A stretch of 64,000 nucleotides of DNA from positions 62,001 through 126,000 of the forward strand of contig NZ_JACSWB010000207.1 of the NCBI RefSeq assembly GCF_016888135.1, given 5' to 3'. This DNA comes from Leptolyngbya sp. CCY15150 (lineage in GTDB: Bacteria > Cyanobacteriota > Cyanobacteriia > RECH01). Positions within the stretch are counted from its first letter, which is position 1. Every line of letters begins with the position of its first letter. Position numbers and translations under genes: made by a program. Shown here one piece after another: positions 45,317-54,905 of this stretch. The notes under the pieces are model-generated. The model saw only the letters and a program-made list of their open reading frames with translations, was not told the origin of the DNA and searched no databases.

Positions 45317-48300
45317 GTGCTCGGTTTTATCCCTATGCCAACCGCCACTGTTCTCAACTTTTTAATATCAGCACCTACCATTCTCGCCACGGAGCCCCTC
45401 TCCACCGTGGCGACTTGGCTGGCTGACCATCCCTGTGAGCAGGTGGTGGTGCTCAACGAGCACCAGCGGCCCATAGGGTGGGTGCGATCGCTAGAGGTGC
45501 TGACCGTAGCTTGGCGGCGCAATGCATCCCCTTCATCAAACCATACAGAAGACTATGGCATTCCACCGGATCTGATGCGATCGCTGCCCTTAGTAACCAA
45601 TAGCGAGTTAGCGCTAGAGCTGGGACGACAGGGCATGGCCGCGCCCCTGCCAGACATCATTGCCATTGTCGATCCTGAGGGATGCTATTTGGGGTTACTC
45701 AACCAAACAGAATTTTGGCGGTTTATCGCTCTTCAGCCATCGGCTAGCACCAAGCCCCCCGAGTCACCAGCCTGGCCTATTCCAATTGACCCGTCCCCCA
45801 CCGCCCTGCTCGTGCAGGTTCTGGATCACCTACCGCTGCCCCTCATGCTGCAGACCAGCAGCGGCACAGTCATCGCCCAAAATCAAATTTGGCAGCGGCA
45901 GATTGGCGAAGTGCCCCATCTGCGCAGCAATCTACAAACGGTGAAACAGGCCGCCACCGATCCATCGATCCTCGCCCACCCCTGGGAAAGCGAACAGTTT
46001 TCCAGCCTCCGACAACCCTCCCTATCCCTCGCCTCCATCGCCCAGGGATACCAAGTCACCAAGGGCGGCGACGTCTTGAGCGCCAATCAATGCCGCATTG
46101 ATGCAGATACGAATACCTGCATTTGCGTTTGTCCGACCTCCGATGGCAGCAATCGGCTCTGGCAGTTCACCACCGTCTCCCTAGGGGACGTGCGATCGCC
46201 AGACTACGATGCCGCCTATGATTCCCTATGGCTCGTCTTAGCCCAGGACTACACCGAACAGCAGCGGGTTGGGCAAGAGTTGGCGGCCAAAAATGCCGAC
46301 CTCATTCAGCTCAATCGTCTCAAGGATGAGTTTTTGGCCTGCATCAGTCACGAGCTAAAAACGCCGCTCACATCCATTTTGGGACTATCAAGCTTGCTGA
46401 AAGATCAGGCGATTGGAGCCATGAGCGATCGCCAAGCCCGCTATGCACAATTGATCTACCAAAGCAGTCGGCATTTGATGCTGATTGTCAACGATATTCT
46501 CGATCTGACGCGCATTGAAACCGGGCAAATGGAGCTGATCCTAGAGCCCGTCAACCTAGAGGTCGTTTGCCACCGCGCCTACGAACAGGTGACTCAGGGC
46601 CATGGCGGCCCGTCCAATCCCCTACACCAAGAGGGGGAGGATGATCCAACAGCATCGTGCCCCTCTATTCAGGTGACGATCCGCACAGACCAAGCTTGCC
46701 TCTTAGCCGATGAACTGCGCCTGCGCCAAATGCTGGCCAACCTACTGTCAAATGCCATGAAATTCACCACGGCATCTGGGGCAGTGGGGCTGGAGGTGGA
46801 AGACTGGGGGCATTGGCTAGCCTTCACCGTGTGGGACACGGGCATGGGAATTCCCGCCGATAAACAACACCTAATTTTCCAGAAATTCCAACAGCTTGAA
46901 CAGCCCCTAACACGCAGTTTTGAAGGAACAGGACTCGGGTTAGTGATCACCCAGCGGCTAGCTCGTCTGCACGGGGGTGAGGTGACGTTCACATCCAAAG
47001 AGGGGGAGGGAAGCCGGTTTACCATTCTTCTGCCCGTGGTGCCGCCCCAGGCCAAGCAAACCCTTGACCCGGCAGAAGCAGCGGTGATCCTGCCCCATAA
47101 GCGATCGTCTAATAATCGGCTGATGCTGGTGATGGAGTCTGTCCCCCAGTTGCTCGACGACGTGACCTATCACCTAGGCAAACTGGGCTACCAGGTGGCG
47201 ATCGCTCGCTCCGGAACCGAGGCCCTAGAAAAAACTCGGCAGCTTCAGCCAGCTATGGTATTCCTCGATCCCGTCCTACCGCAGCTTTCGGGATGGGATG
47301 TACTGACGCTGCTCAAGTCTGATGACGACACCAGCCATATTCCCATCATTGCCATGACCACCCAGGCCGAAAGCCAGCGGGCGGAGTCTGCCGGAGTAGA
47401 TGGTGTGCTCAGCTTACCCATCGATGGGGAGGCCCTAGAGCAGTTGATGGATCAACAGCTTGCGATCGCGACGCCTACCGAACAGTACCCGAGCCTAACG
47501 GTGTTACACCTTGGCCAACCCAGCCCATGGACTGAGATCGCCTTGGCAGATCCCGACTGGGTGCCGTCGCCTGACGGCAGCGATCGCTCTCCAGTTTTAG
47601 ACCTCAATCATTTGCTGCATCCCTACCATTGCCGGGTTTTAGAAGTTGACGATATCGATCAGGCTGATGTGCTATCGCGGGTGTGGCGGCCGGATGTGGT
47701 ACTCCTCAGCGATCGCGCAGCGGATCCCGTCGCTTATTTCCAGCAAATTCAGGACTGCTCCTACCTAAGCACCCTGCCGATGATTACCCTCACGGCGGAA
47801 CTCACCCAGGCAGCCAATCAATACCCTGAACTCACGGTGTTCCCCTGTCTCGACCCTGCGGCCCCGGTTTCACCCATGAGTCGAGATGCTGGCATTCCAA
47901 CCCTGCTGGAGGTGATTCGGGTGGCCACCGGCACCTATTGGACACCCCATGTTTTGGTGGTCGATGTCACCACAACAGGAGAGACGCCCCTGCTGCAGCC
48001 ACCGCTCCAATATCTACAGCAGTCAGGTCTAGCCAGTGTTATTGCCCAATCTCCCACGGAGATGGCTCAAGCGCTTCAGCAAAAGTCTGGGGATTTGCTG
48101 CTGCTCTGCACCGATACCCTGGCCTTTAACCCAGCCTTGGTGCAGGTGATTCAAATCTTAGAGCAGGCTCCTATTCGACCACCGGTTTTAGTGTGGCAGC
48201 AGGCAGGACGGCAAGGACAGCGATCGGCTAGTCCAGAGTTTTGGTCAGAAACCCAAACTCTGCGCCAGCGGTTAGATGCGATCGCTGCCCAAATGCTACC

Positions 48301-48376
48301 CCTGGATATTTTGGTCGAAGACGTCATTTTGCGGATTCAAAGCACCTTAGGGCAACAATATTCCCAATCCCAGTGA
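45317..48376 (+). CDS. Hybrid histidine kinase: CBS pair-PAS-HisKA-HATPase-degenerate receivers
   Basis: 1019 residues, GTG 45317 (ATG 45335 is also possible). Residues ~10-140 look like a CBS pair (VVVLNEHQRPIGWVRSLEVL, IIAIVDPEGCYLGLL), which by family could sense adenylate compounds. A PAS-like region spans ~165-310. HisKA has His345 (CISHELKTP) and HATPase has NLLSNAMKF, DTGMGIP and GTGLGLV. The C terminus holds a receiver-like domain with Asp651 (VFLDPVLP) but with the acidic pair replaced by ES and the Lys lost. Two further receiver-like segments (RPDVVLLSD, THVLVVDVT) are even more degenerate. No membrane segment. Phosphotransfer to these receivers is doubtful. Confidence 0.9.
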   Translation: MLGFIPMPTATVLNFLISAPTILATEPLSTVATWLADHPCEQVVVLNEHQRPIGWVRSLEVLTVAWRRNASPSSNHTEDYGIPPDLMRSLPLVTNSELALELGRQGMAAPLPDIIAIVDPEGCYLGLLNQTEFWRFIALQPSASTKPPESPAWPIPIDPSPTALLVQVLDHLPLPLMLQTSSGTVIAQNQIWQRQIGEVPHLRSNLQTVKQAATDPSILAHPWESEQFSSLRQPSLSLASIAQGYQVTKGGDVLSANQCRIDADTNTCICVCPTSDGSNRLWQFTTVSLGDVRSPDYDAAYDSLWLVLAQDYTEQQRVGQELAAKNADLIQLNRLKDEFLACISHELKTPLTSILGLSSLLKDQAIGAMSDRQARYAQLIYQSSRHLMLIVNDILDLTRIETGQMELILEPVNLEVVCHRAYEQVTQGHGGPSNPLHQEGEDDPTASCPSIQVTIRTDQACLLADELRLRQMLANLLSNAMKFTTASGAVGLEVEDWGHWLAFTVWDTGMGIPADKQHLIFQKFQQLEQPLTRSFEGTGLGLVITQRLARLHGGEVTFTSKEGEGSRFTILLPVVPPQAKQTLDPAEAAVILPHKRSSNNRLMLVMESVPQLLDDVTYHLGKLGYQVAIARSGTEALEKTRQLQPAMVFLDPVLPQLSGWDVLTLLKSDDDTSHIPIIAMTTQAESQRAESAGVDGVLSLPIDGEALEQLMDQQLAIATPTEQYPSLTVLHLGQPSPWTEIALADPDWVPSPDGSDRSPVLDLNHLLHPYHCRVLEVDDIDQADVLSRVWRPDVVLLSDRAADPVAYFQQIQDCSYLSTLPMITLTAELTQAANQYPELTVFPCLDPAAPVSPMSRDAGIPTLLEVIRVATGTYWTPHVLVVDVTTTGETPLLQPPLQYLQQSGLASVIAQSPTEMAQALQQKSGDLLLLCTDTLAFNPALVQVIQILEQAPIRPPVLVWQQAGRQGQRSASPEFWSETQTLRQRLDAIAAQMLPLDILVEDVILRIQSTLGQQYSQSQ

Positions 48377-48404
48377 GCGCTTCCAGGTAGCATTCCAAAG
48401 AGAA

Positions 48405-50216
48405 CTACTCCTCCGGCGGTGGCGGCAAATCATCGGGCAGGGGCAAGGTGACGCGAAAGAGCTGGAACGCATCGGTTTCCTCTAGTTTTTCGGCTTGATC
48501 TAGGGGGAGGCCTGTGCGCCGCAGCCGCCCTGGATAGCCCAGCAGCAGAAGGGAGTCCGGTGCATCCGGGCGATCGCCCAAGCGCTGCAGACGCTGGATC
48601 ACCAAACTGGGAGCGCTCAAATATAAAATCGGCTGCTGGGTATAAAACACCAGGCTGGGCTTACTAAACCCCACCATGGCAATGGGTTCATTGGGCCGCT
48701 GCTGAGCAACCGCCACCTGAGCAAGATGGCGCAGGGGAGCTTGGCGTAGTTCATCGACGATGAACCCCATGGGCATCACCGTCACCATCAAAAAGGCCGC
48801 AAAACCGACGATATGCACAGACCAAAACCAGCGCCCCTGCCCCTTGAGCCACAAGGTGACCATGGCGATCGCCATCAGCAGCCATACGACCGTGCCAGCC
48901 TGGAGCAGCGATGTTTGCTGAATCACCTCCGGCAACGTGGGCATCGCCGGATCATCGCCCATCACCGCAGGGCTATAGAGCAAGGCAATCCCCAAGGCCA
49001 CAGACAGCACCACGGTTACACCATGACTGAGGCGAATCGCCCAGCCCTGAGATGGCGATCGCAGCAGTTGATCACTCCAAAATAAACCCACCAGTATCGC
49101 GGCCGCCGGCATCAAGGGCAGCACATAGCTGGGTAGCTTGGTGACCGCCACGGTGAAGAATCCAAAAATCACCCCAAACCAAGCCAGGGCAAACAAACTC
49201 AGTTGCCCAGATCGGGGTTGATCTACCCAGAGCGATCGCCGCCAAACCTGCAAACGAGCGATCGCCACCGGCAGATAGATCGAGCCGGGAAAGAAGCCCG
49301 CTAGGACAACGATGAAGTAAAAATACCAAGGCGCACCGTGGTTGTTGACTACTTGGGTGAAGCGCTCAAAGTTGTGGTAGCCAAAAAAGCTATCGGTGTA
49401 GGCAGCCCCGTTTTCTAAAATAACCAGCACATACCAGGGCAGCGTCAGGATCACAAACCAGAGAATCCCCAACACCAGATGCATTTCCTTCCACAGCACC
49501 GTCCAGAGGTTGCCGGTGTATGCCAAAAAGCAAATAATAGTCAAGCCGGGAATCACCAAACCCACCGGCCCCTTCGCAAGTACGGCTAAGGCCGTGAGGG
49601 TATAAAACGCAAAATACCATCCCTGCTGCACTCGGGGGCGATCGCGTTCTGTATAGCCGCAGAAAAATGACAGGAGGGCTGTTCCCATACAGCCGCTCAG
49701 CAACATATCCGACACGCCCGTGCGGGCCCAGATTAACGTATGGGCATTCAGCGCCATCAGAGCAGCACCAATCCAAGCGGCTGCCCATCGCTGGCCTGAA
49801 CTAGATTGGGGATCATTCGCCTGGGCGGGGGATGGAAACCCAAAACGGCGCAGTACGTAGAATCCCATCACCGTCAGCGCAGTGGCGGAGAGGGCCGACG
49901 GCAGACGCACCGACCATTCATTGACCCCAAGGGTTTGATAGGCGATCGCCATCAGCCAGTAGATGAGGGGAGGCTTATCAAACCGAGTATCCCCGTTAAA
50001 ATAGGGCGTGATCCAATCTCCCGTGACGGTCATCTGGCGGGCGGCTTCAGCAAACAGAGGCTCGGTTTCGTCAATGAGACCCACGCTGCCCAGATGCAAA
50101 AAAAAGGCTCCACCGCAGAGCAGCGCCAACCCAAGGGCGGATAGTCCCCAACGGAGAGCAGGATGCTTGTCCCACGATTGAAGCAACAGGGAGAGAGGAG
50201 TAGAACGGGAATCCAT
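48405..50216 (-). CDS. ArnT/PMT-like glycosyltransferase (GT39/GT83 type)
   Basis: A 603-residue polytopic membrane protein with about 11-12 hydrophobic helices. The first outer loop carries LIDETEPLFAEAARQM, with the acidic residues (~49-52) that are catalytic in this fold, followed by the RFDKPPLIYW signature. These enzymes use lipid-linked sugars to glycosylate lipid A, proteins or other envelope targets. The soluble C-terminal ~100 residues (QQPILYLSAPSLVIQRL onward) are typical. Acceptor and sugar cannot be told. Divergent from the flavoprotein gene. Confidence 0.88.
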   Translation of the reverse strand: MDSRSTPLSLLLQSWDKHPALRWGLSALGLALLCGGAFFLHLGSVGLIDETEPLFAEAARQMTVTGDWITPYFNGDTRFDKPPLIYWLMAIAYQTLGVNEWSVRLPSALSATALTVMGFYVLRRFGFPSPAQANDPQSSSGQRWAAAWIGAALMALNAHTLIWARTGVSDMLLSGCMGTALLSFFCGYTERDRPRVQQGWYFAFYTLTALAVLAKGPVGLVIPGLTIICFLAYTGNLWTVLWKEMHLVLGILWFVILTLPWYVLVILENGAAYTDSFFGYHNFERFTQVVNNHGAPWYFYFIVVLAGFFPGSIYLPVAIARLQVWRRSLWVDQPRSGQLSLFALAWFGVIFGFFTVAVTKLPSYVLPLMPAAAILVGLFWSDQLLRSPSQGWAIRLSHGVTVVLSVALGIALLYSPAVMGDDPAMPTLPEVIQQTSLLQAGTVVWLLMAIAMVTLWLKGQGRWFWSVHIVGFAAFLMVTVMPMGFIVDELRQAPLRHLAQVAVAQQRPNEPIAMVGFSKPSLVFYTQQPILYLSAPSLVIQRLQRLGDRPDAPDSLLLLGYPGRLRRTGLPLDQAEKLEETDAFQLFRVTLPLPDDLPPPPEE

Positions 50217-50453
50217 GACAGGCTGTATCCATCAAGTCTGACCTTGATCATAAGCTGTCTTGAGGGAGGTCAGGGGTTTGGGATCAGATTTCTGGGATCG
50301 GTGGTAGGCTCGGTCTGGATGGCGACTCAAACGCTGCGGCAGGGAATGGAGTTCCAGCCCCCTAGGAGCGATATAGATGGCTGTCCCCGCGCTACCTCTG
50401 CCAGCAACGGGTACGCTCAAGGTTCAGGACAGTCTAGAAAGGAGACATGGATC

Positions 50454-51041
50454 ATGCTTGCTCCCTGGCGATCGCCCTTGGCTCGGGCTCTGCATCGCAA
50501 TCGTTCCCTAGCCTATGCTCGCTATCTACAGTTGGCGACCGTGCGGCCAAATGGCCAACCGGCAAATCGCACAGTGGTGTTTCGCGGATTTTTGGATGAC
50601 AGCAATCAGCTACGGATGGCGACCGATGTCCGTAGCCAAAAAATTGACCAGATTCAGCATCAGGCCTACGGTGAACTCTGCTGGTACTTTCCCAAAACCC
50701 GCGAGCAGTTTCGCCTAGCAGGATCCTTAACCATGGTCACCCATGCTGAACCAGAGCCGATGCTCCAAACCGCGCGGCGATCGCTCTGGCACGCTCTCTC
50801 CCCAGACGCCCGCAGCCAGTTTGCCTGGCCCGATCCCGGTGCGCCACGGACAAAGGAGGGTTCAGACCTAAGCTCAGAAGCGATCGCTGACCTAGACCTA
50901 GATCAGCCGCTGGATACCTTCTGTCTGCTGCTGCTAGATCCGGATAGCGTTGATCATCTAGACCTGCGGGGAGAACCGCAACATCGCTGCCTGTATGAGC
51001 GCCAAGGAGCAACTTGGACTAGCCAGTCCGTAAATCCTTAG
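50454..51041 (+). CDS. PNPOx-like FMN-binding protein (Alr4036 type)
   Basis: 195 residues from ATG 50454, with AAGGAG 9 nt upstream. It has the split-barrel fold of pyridoxamine 5'-phosphate oxidase-like flavoproteins: ARYLQLATVRPNGQPANRTVV (ARYLQLATVRPNG and PANRTVVFRGF) at the start, SQKIDQI, and CWYFPKTREQFRLAG. This matches the cyanobacterial Alr4036 FMN-binding group, whose substrate is not established. A much longer upstream frame (to 50163) is rejected in favour of the site with a ribosome binding sequence. The C-terminal half contains an acidic insert. Confidence 0.88.
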   Translation: MLAPWRSPLARALHRNRSLAYARYLQLATVRPNGQPANRTVVFRGFLDDSNQLRMATDVRSQKIDQIQHQAYGELCWYFPKTREQFRLAGSLTMVTHAEPEPMLQTARRSLWHALSPDARSQFAWPDPGAPRTKEGSDLSSEAIADLDLDQPLDTFCLLLLDPDSVDHLDLRGEPQHRCLYERQGATWTSQSVNP

Positions 51042-51173
51042 GCATTCAAGCATGTGATGTTGTCCCAATACTGAACTACGGTACAGTGCGGGCTGGACTG
51101 GATCACTCCAGCGACGCTCTCTTTTGTTCAGTCTTGCCTAGGCCGATCCCGTCCAGAGGCGAGTTGATCTGTC

Positions 51174-51932
51174 CTAAATTCCTGTGCCGTTAAGAAACTC
51201 TTCGATGGCCCGATCATTCAAGCGGCAGGAGTCAGAATCTTGGTCAGCTCCGTGATCCGATGGCGCACCCATAGACACCAACACCCGCTGGGGAGGAGCC
51301 GTTTGCTGCCATTGTTCCACTTGCTTTTCTAGGGCCTCAATGCGATCGAGGAGGGCTCGAATCACCTGGGCTTCCGAGTCGGGCAGGCGGCCGTGCTCCA
51401 ACGGTTCTACCCGCTCACCGGAGCGATAGACGATCCGTCCGGGAACACCCACCACCGTGCAGTCGGATGGCACGTCCCGAAGCACGACGGAACCAGCCCC
51501 AATCCGCACATTGTCGCCAATTTCTAGATTGCCCAACACCTTAGCGCCAGCACCCACCACCACGTTATTGCCTAGGGTTGGGTGGCGTTTACCGCTTTCC
51601 TTGCCGGTTCCGCCCAAGGTCACCCCTTGGTAAATCAGCACATAGTCGCCGATGATGGCCGTTTCGCCAATCACGACGCCCATGCCATGGTCAATGAACA
51701 CACCGTGACCAATGACCGCGCCGGGGTGAATTTCAACGCCGGTGATGAAGCGCGCCAGATGGGAAATGACGCGGGGAATCAGAGGGAGCCGCCAGCAATG
51801 GAGTTGATGAGCAATGCGATGGAGTACTAAGGCTTGTAGCCCGGGGTAGCACAGAATGACTTCAAGCCAGTTGCGGGCTGCCGGGTCGCGGTCAAAAATG
51901 ATGCGGAAGTCGGCCGTTAGGGTAGACAGCAC
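51174..51932 (-). CDS. cysE: Serine O-acetyltransferase
   Basis: A 252-residue enzyme that acetylates serine from acetyl-CoA, the first step of cysteine synthesis. N-terminal helical region (~1-60, RIAHQLHCW), then the left-handed beta-helix of hexapeptide repeats, with the catalytic [17 protein letters not shown] region and [15 protein letters not shown], whose Lys/Arg/His bind CoA. The C-terminal ~75 residues go beyond the catalytic core: a coiled coil ([18 protein letters not shown]) and a Ser/Asp-rich tail. GTG start with GAGG upstream. Confidence 0.95.
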   Translation of the reverse strand: MLSTLTADFRIIFDRDPAARNWLEVILCYPGLQALVLHRIAHQLHCWRLPLIPRVISHLARFITGVEIHPGAVIGHGVFIDHGMGVVIGETAIIGDYVLIYQGVTLGGTGKESGKRHPTLGNNVVVGAGAKVLGNLEIGDNVRIGAGSVVLRDVPSDCTVVGVPGRIVYRSGERVEPLEHGRLPDSEAQVIRALLDRIEALEKQVEQWQQTAPPQRVLVSMGAPSDHGADQDSDSCRLNDRAIEEFLNGTGI

Positions 51933-52203
51933 GAGTCTCTAACCTCGGTGTGCAATAGTTGGACAACGTTCGAAAGGTGGAACGGACGCCGCAGTTTAGC
52001 AAACAGGCTCAGCGCCGTAGGTTACTTCTCTAGAATCCTACAATGCACGGCTGCCCTATCCCTACCCCTAAATATCTTAACGTTCTGCGTCAACGAATTC
52101 CCACGAAGCCCTTACTTCAAATGTTGGGAGGCGGCACAAAGGCTGGCTGAATCAGCGATCGCCCCCTGCTACTCCCCATCCTCGACGATCGATGCCCCCT
52201 CGA

Positions 52204-52251
52204 TAACATGGTTGCCCAGAAACATGGTTGCCCAGAAACATGGTTGCACAG
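52204..52251. repeat. 16-bp tandem repeat, three units
   Basis: AACATGGTTGCCCAGA occurs three times in a row, the third with a single C-to-A change. The array lies 93 bp upstream of the tyrA start, in its leader or promoter region. Confidence 0.93.
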
Positions 52252-52343
52252 AGGGTGAGAGGCCTTGAACCCCATAGTTCAGTAGGATGAATCTTGCATG
52301 GCATGATGTTGAACGATAATGGGCTAGCCGTGGAGCAACAACG

Positions 52344-53189
52344 ATGAAAATTGGCATTGTGGGACTGGGTCTGATTGGCGGATCGCTGGCCATCGATTGG
52401 CGATCGCTGGGCCATACCATCTTGGGGGTCAGCCGTCGCCCTAGCACCTGTGAAGCGGCGATCGCTCGCGGCATCGTAGACCAGGCAAGCTGCGACCTAG
52501 CTCTGATGGCAGAGGCGGAGGTGGTGGTGCTCTGCACGCCCCTTGGAGCCTTTTTACCCGCAGTGGATCAGCTCTTGCCCCATTTGTCGCCAGAGACGAT
52601 TGTCACCGATGTGGGTTCGGTGAAGGGCTGGGTAGTGGAGGCGATCGCCCCGCGCTGGGAGAATTTTGTGGGCGGGCATCCCATGGCGGGCACGGCGGAG
52701 AGCGGTCTCGATGCTGCCTTGACGGGGCTCTTCCAAAACTGCATCTACGCGATCACGCCCACAGCCCAAACTCCGAACCGGGCCGTGGAGGTGGTCACCC
52801 AGCTCGCGCGATCGCTGCAGGCCCAGGTTTACCAGTGCGATCCCCAGGATCACGACCGGGCTGTGGCTTGGATTTCCCACCTGCCGGTGATGGTCAGTGC
52901 TAGTTTGATTGCTAGCTGCATGGACGAAGAGAGCGCCACAGTGCGATCGCTTGCCCAAACCCTAGCTAGCTCTGGCTTTCGAGATACGAGTCGGGTGGGC
53001 GGCGGCAATCCGGAGCTGGGGGTGATGATGGCCCGGTATAACCAGGCCGCCGTGGTGCGATCGCTGCAGGGCTATCGTCAGCAGTTGGATGCCATCCTCC
53101 AAACCATCGAAACCTCCGACTGGGACAGCCTAGAGACATTGCTCGGGCAAACCCAGAGCGATCGCCCCGCCTTTGTCGATCCGGTCTAG
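52344..53189 (+). CDS. tyrA: Prephenate/arogenate dehydrogenase
   Basis: A 281-residue NAD(P)-dependent enzyme of tyrosine synthesis; cyanobacterial members usually act on arogenate with NADP. The Rossmann motif GLGLIGGSLA opens the protein, with SRRP at the end of the second strand, which fits NADP preference. DVGSVKGWV, GGHPMAGTAESG (prephenate/arogenate site) and the helical C-terminal dimerisation half follow. It ends 4 bp from the convergent antiporter gene. A 16-bp tandem repeat lies in its leader. Confidence 0.94.
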   Translation: MKIGIVGLGLIGGSLAIDWRSLGHTILGVSRRPSTCEAAIARGIVDQASCDLALMAEAEVVVLCTPLGAFLPAVDQLLPHLSPETIVTDVGSVKGWVVEAIAPRWENFVGGHPMAGTAESGLDAALTGLFQNCIYAITPTAQTPNRAVEVVTQLARSLQAQVYQCDPQDHDRAVAWISHLPVMVSASLIASCMDEESATVRSLAQTLASSGFRDTSRVGGGNPELGVMMARYNQAAVVRSLQGYRQQLDAILQTIETSDWDSLETLLGQTQSDRPAFVDPV

Positions 53190-53192
53190 CCC

Positions 53193-54335
53193 CTAGTCCA
53201 GATCATCCAGTTCCTTGCGCCGCTGACGCCGTTGGGCCAGCTTAGATGCCCGCAGCATCCGCATAATCCAATCCATCAACGCCACCAGCGTCAGCAGCGC
53301 CACTAGGGCCAGCACCAGCGTGCTAAACAGTTCAATGCTGTCATGCTGAGTGGCGTTGAAAACCAGGTAGCTCGTGTAGGCCAGGTAGTAGCCCAAAAAG
53401 AGCAGCCCTTCCCAACGATCGACAATGCCCCCGGTGAAGAAAATGGGTAAACAGGCGATCGCCACCGCCACCATCACGGGAATATCAAACCGCAGGGCCG
53501 GCAGGGCAATGGGCAAGCCCTCGGGAGCAATCATGCTGCATACGCCCATGACGAACAGGATATTGAAAATATTGCTGCCGATCACATTACCGATAGCAAT
53601 GTCCTTTTCTCCCTTGATGCTGGCCATCACCGACGTGGCCAACTCCGGCAGCGAGGTGCCCACCGCCACAATCGTCAGGCCAATAATCAGCTCACTGAAG
53701 CCCAAGGAACGGGCGATCGTCGAGGCACTGTAAACCAGAGCGCGCGACCCCAACACCAACATGGCAAAGCTGACAACGATCCAGCCTAGACGAATCGCAA
53801 TCTGACCTTTGCGCGGACGCTCCAGGGCGATCGCTGGAGGGGCATCCAGATCCAGCGCCGCGATTCGGGCATCTTCCGACTCCTCGCGACGGCTTTGGTA
53901 GATGATAAAGCCGGTATAGAGAAGCGCGCCTAGGAACAGGATCGCCCCTTCTAAGCGGCCAATACTGCCATTCCAGGCCATGGCCATGGTTGTGATGGAG
54001 ATACCAATCAGCAGCGGCACCTCCAAGCGAATAATTTTTCTCGACACCACCAAGGGCGTCACCACCGACGAGACGCCTAAAATCAACAGCACATTGGCAA
54101 TGTTGCTGCCGACCAGGTTGCCCACGGCTAAATCTCCCTGGCCGCTATAGCTCGACTGCACCGACACCACCAATTCTGGGGCGCTAGTGCCATAGGCCAC
54201 AATCGTCAACCCAATCACCAAGGGAGAGATGCCAAACGCCAAAGCTAGGAAAGATGCATGATTGACTAGCATCTCCGCCCCAGCAATCAGCAGCGCACAT
54301 CCCACAATAAAAAGCAGAATAACCGTACTATCCAT
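53193..54335 (-). CDS. CaCA-family Ca2+/Na+ (or Ca2+/H+) antiporter
   Basis: A 380-residue inner-membrane antiporter with two inverted alpha-repeats. The first repeat has GTSAPELVVS and GSNIANVLL, and the second has GTSLPELATSVMAS and GSNIFNILF; these carry the glutamates and asparagines that bind cation. About ten to eleven hydrophobic helices are seen, with a short basic cytosolic loop in the middle (RREESEDARIAALD). Most like the YrbG/NCX-type group. Start ATG 54335 (MDSTVILLF). A basic C-terminal tail (KLAQRRQRRKELDDLD) is present. Confidence 0.92.
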   Translation of the reverse strand: MDSTVILLFIVGCALLIAGAEMLVNHASFLALAFGISPLVIGLTIVAYGTSAPELVVSVQSSYSGQGDLAVGNLVGSNIANVLLILGVSSVVTPLVVSRKIIRLEVPLLIGISITTMAMAWNGSIGRLEGAILFLGALLYTGFIIYQSRREESEDARIAALDLDAPPAIALERPRKGQIAIRLGWIVVSFAMLVLGSRALVYSASTIARSLGFSELIIGLTIVAVGTSLPELATSVMASIKGEKDIAIGNVIGSNIFNILFVMGVCSMIAPEGLPIALPALRFDIPVMVAVAIACLPIFFTGGIVDRWEGLLFLGYYLAYTSYLVFNATQHDSIELFSTLVLALVALLTLVALMDWIMRMLRASKLAQRRQRRKELDDLD

Positions 54336-54905
54336 AAACGAGCCTAGGGAGTTGGCAGCAAACAAACAGAAAACTCAGGGAATGAAAACGTTTCTAGAAT
54401 GAACCTCAAGGGCGATCGCCTCTATCACGGCACCAGGAAAGCGATCGCCTCGATGCACCTACGACCAACCTTTCCAGGCGAAGCCCAGGGACAGCGGTTC
54501 GTGTCAAGCCATGGGTCTCATGGTGACCGGATCGATCGTTCTAGCTGAGGAGATAGGATCTATTGCAGCATGGAACATCCCCAGGCCAAGCCATTGCCGC
54601 CATCCCCCTGCTCCATAAGCCTAGTCATCGATGCGGTCTCATGATCGATGCAAGGCTTGCACAGCGTAGACTGAGCCGATCGCTGTCTACCCAGAATAGC
54701 CATGAAGATGCTTGACAAAACTGTTCTTCACCCAGGGGATGCATCACGCGATCGCAACGGCATGGTGCAAGCCAGGTAGAACCTAGAGACCTAGCCCACG
54801 GTGATTCTATTTCCAGAATAAAGTCCAGCCTGTCCAGATGTAAAATAGCTGACCTAGCCAGGTTTACCTAGTATGCCCATCCAAGCCGCCTCCCTACAAC
54901 GGTGA
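54336..54905. other. Spacer without a gene
   Basis: 570 bp between two minus-strand genes. Several HIP1 copies, but no coding frame, RNA gene or terminator is recognised. Confidence 0.6.
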
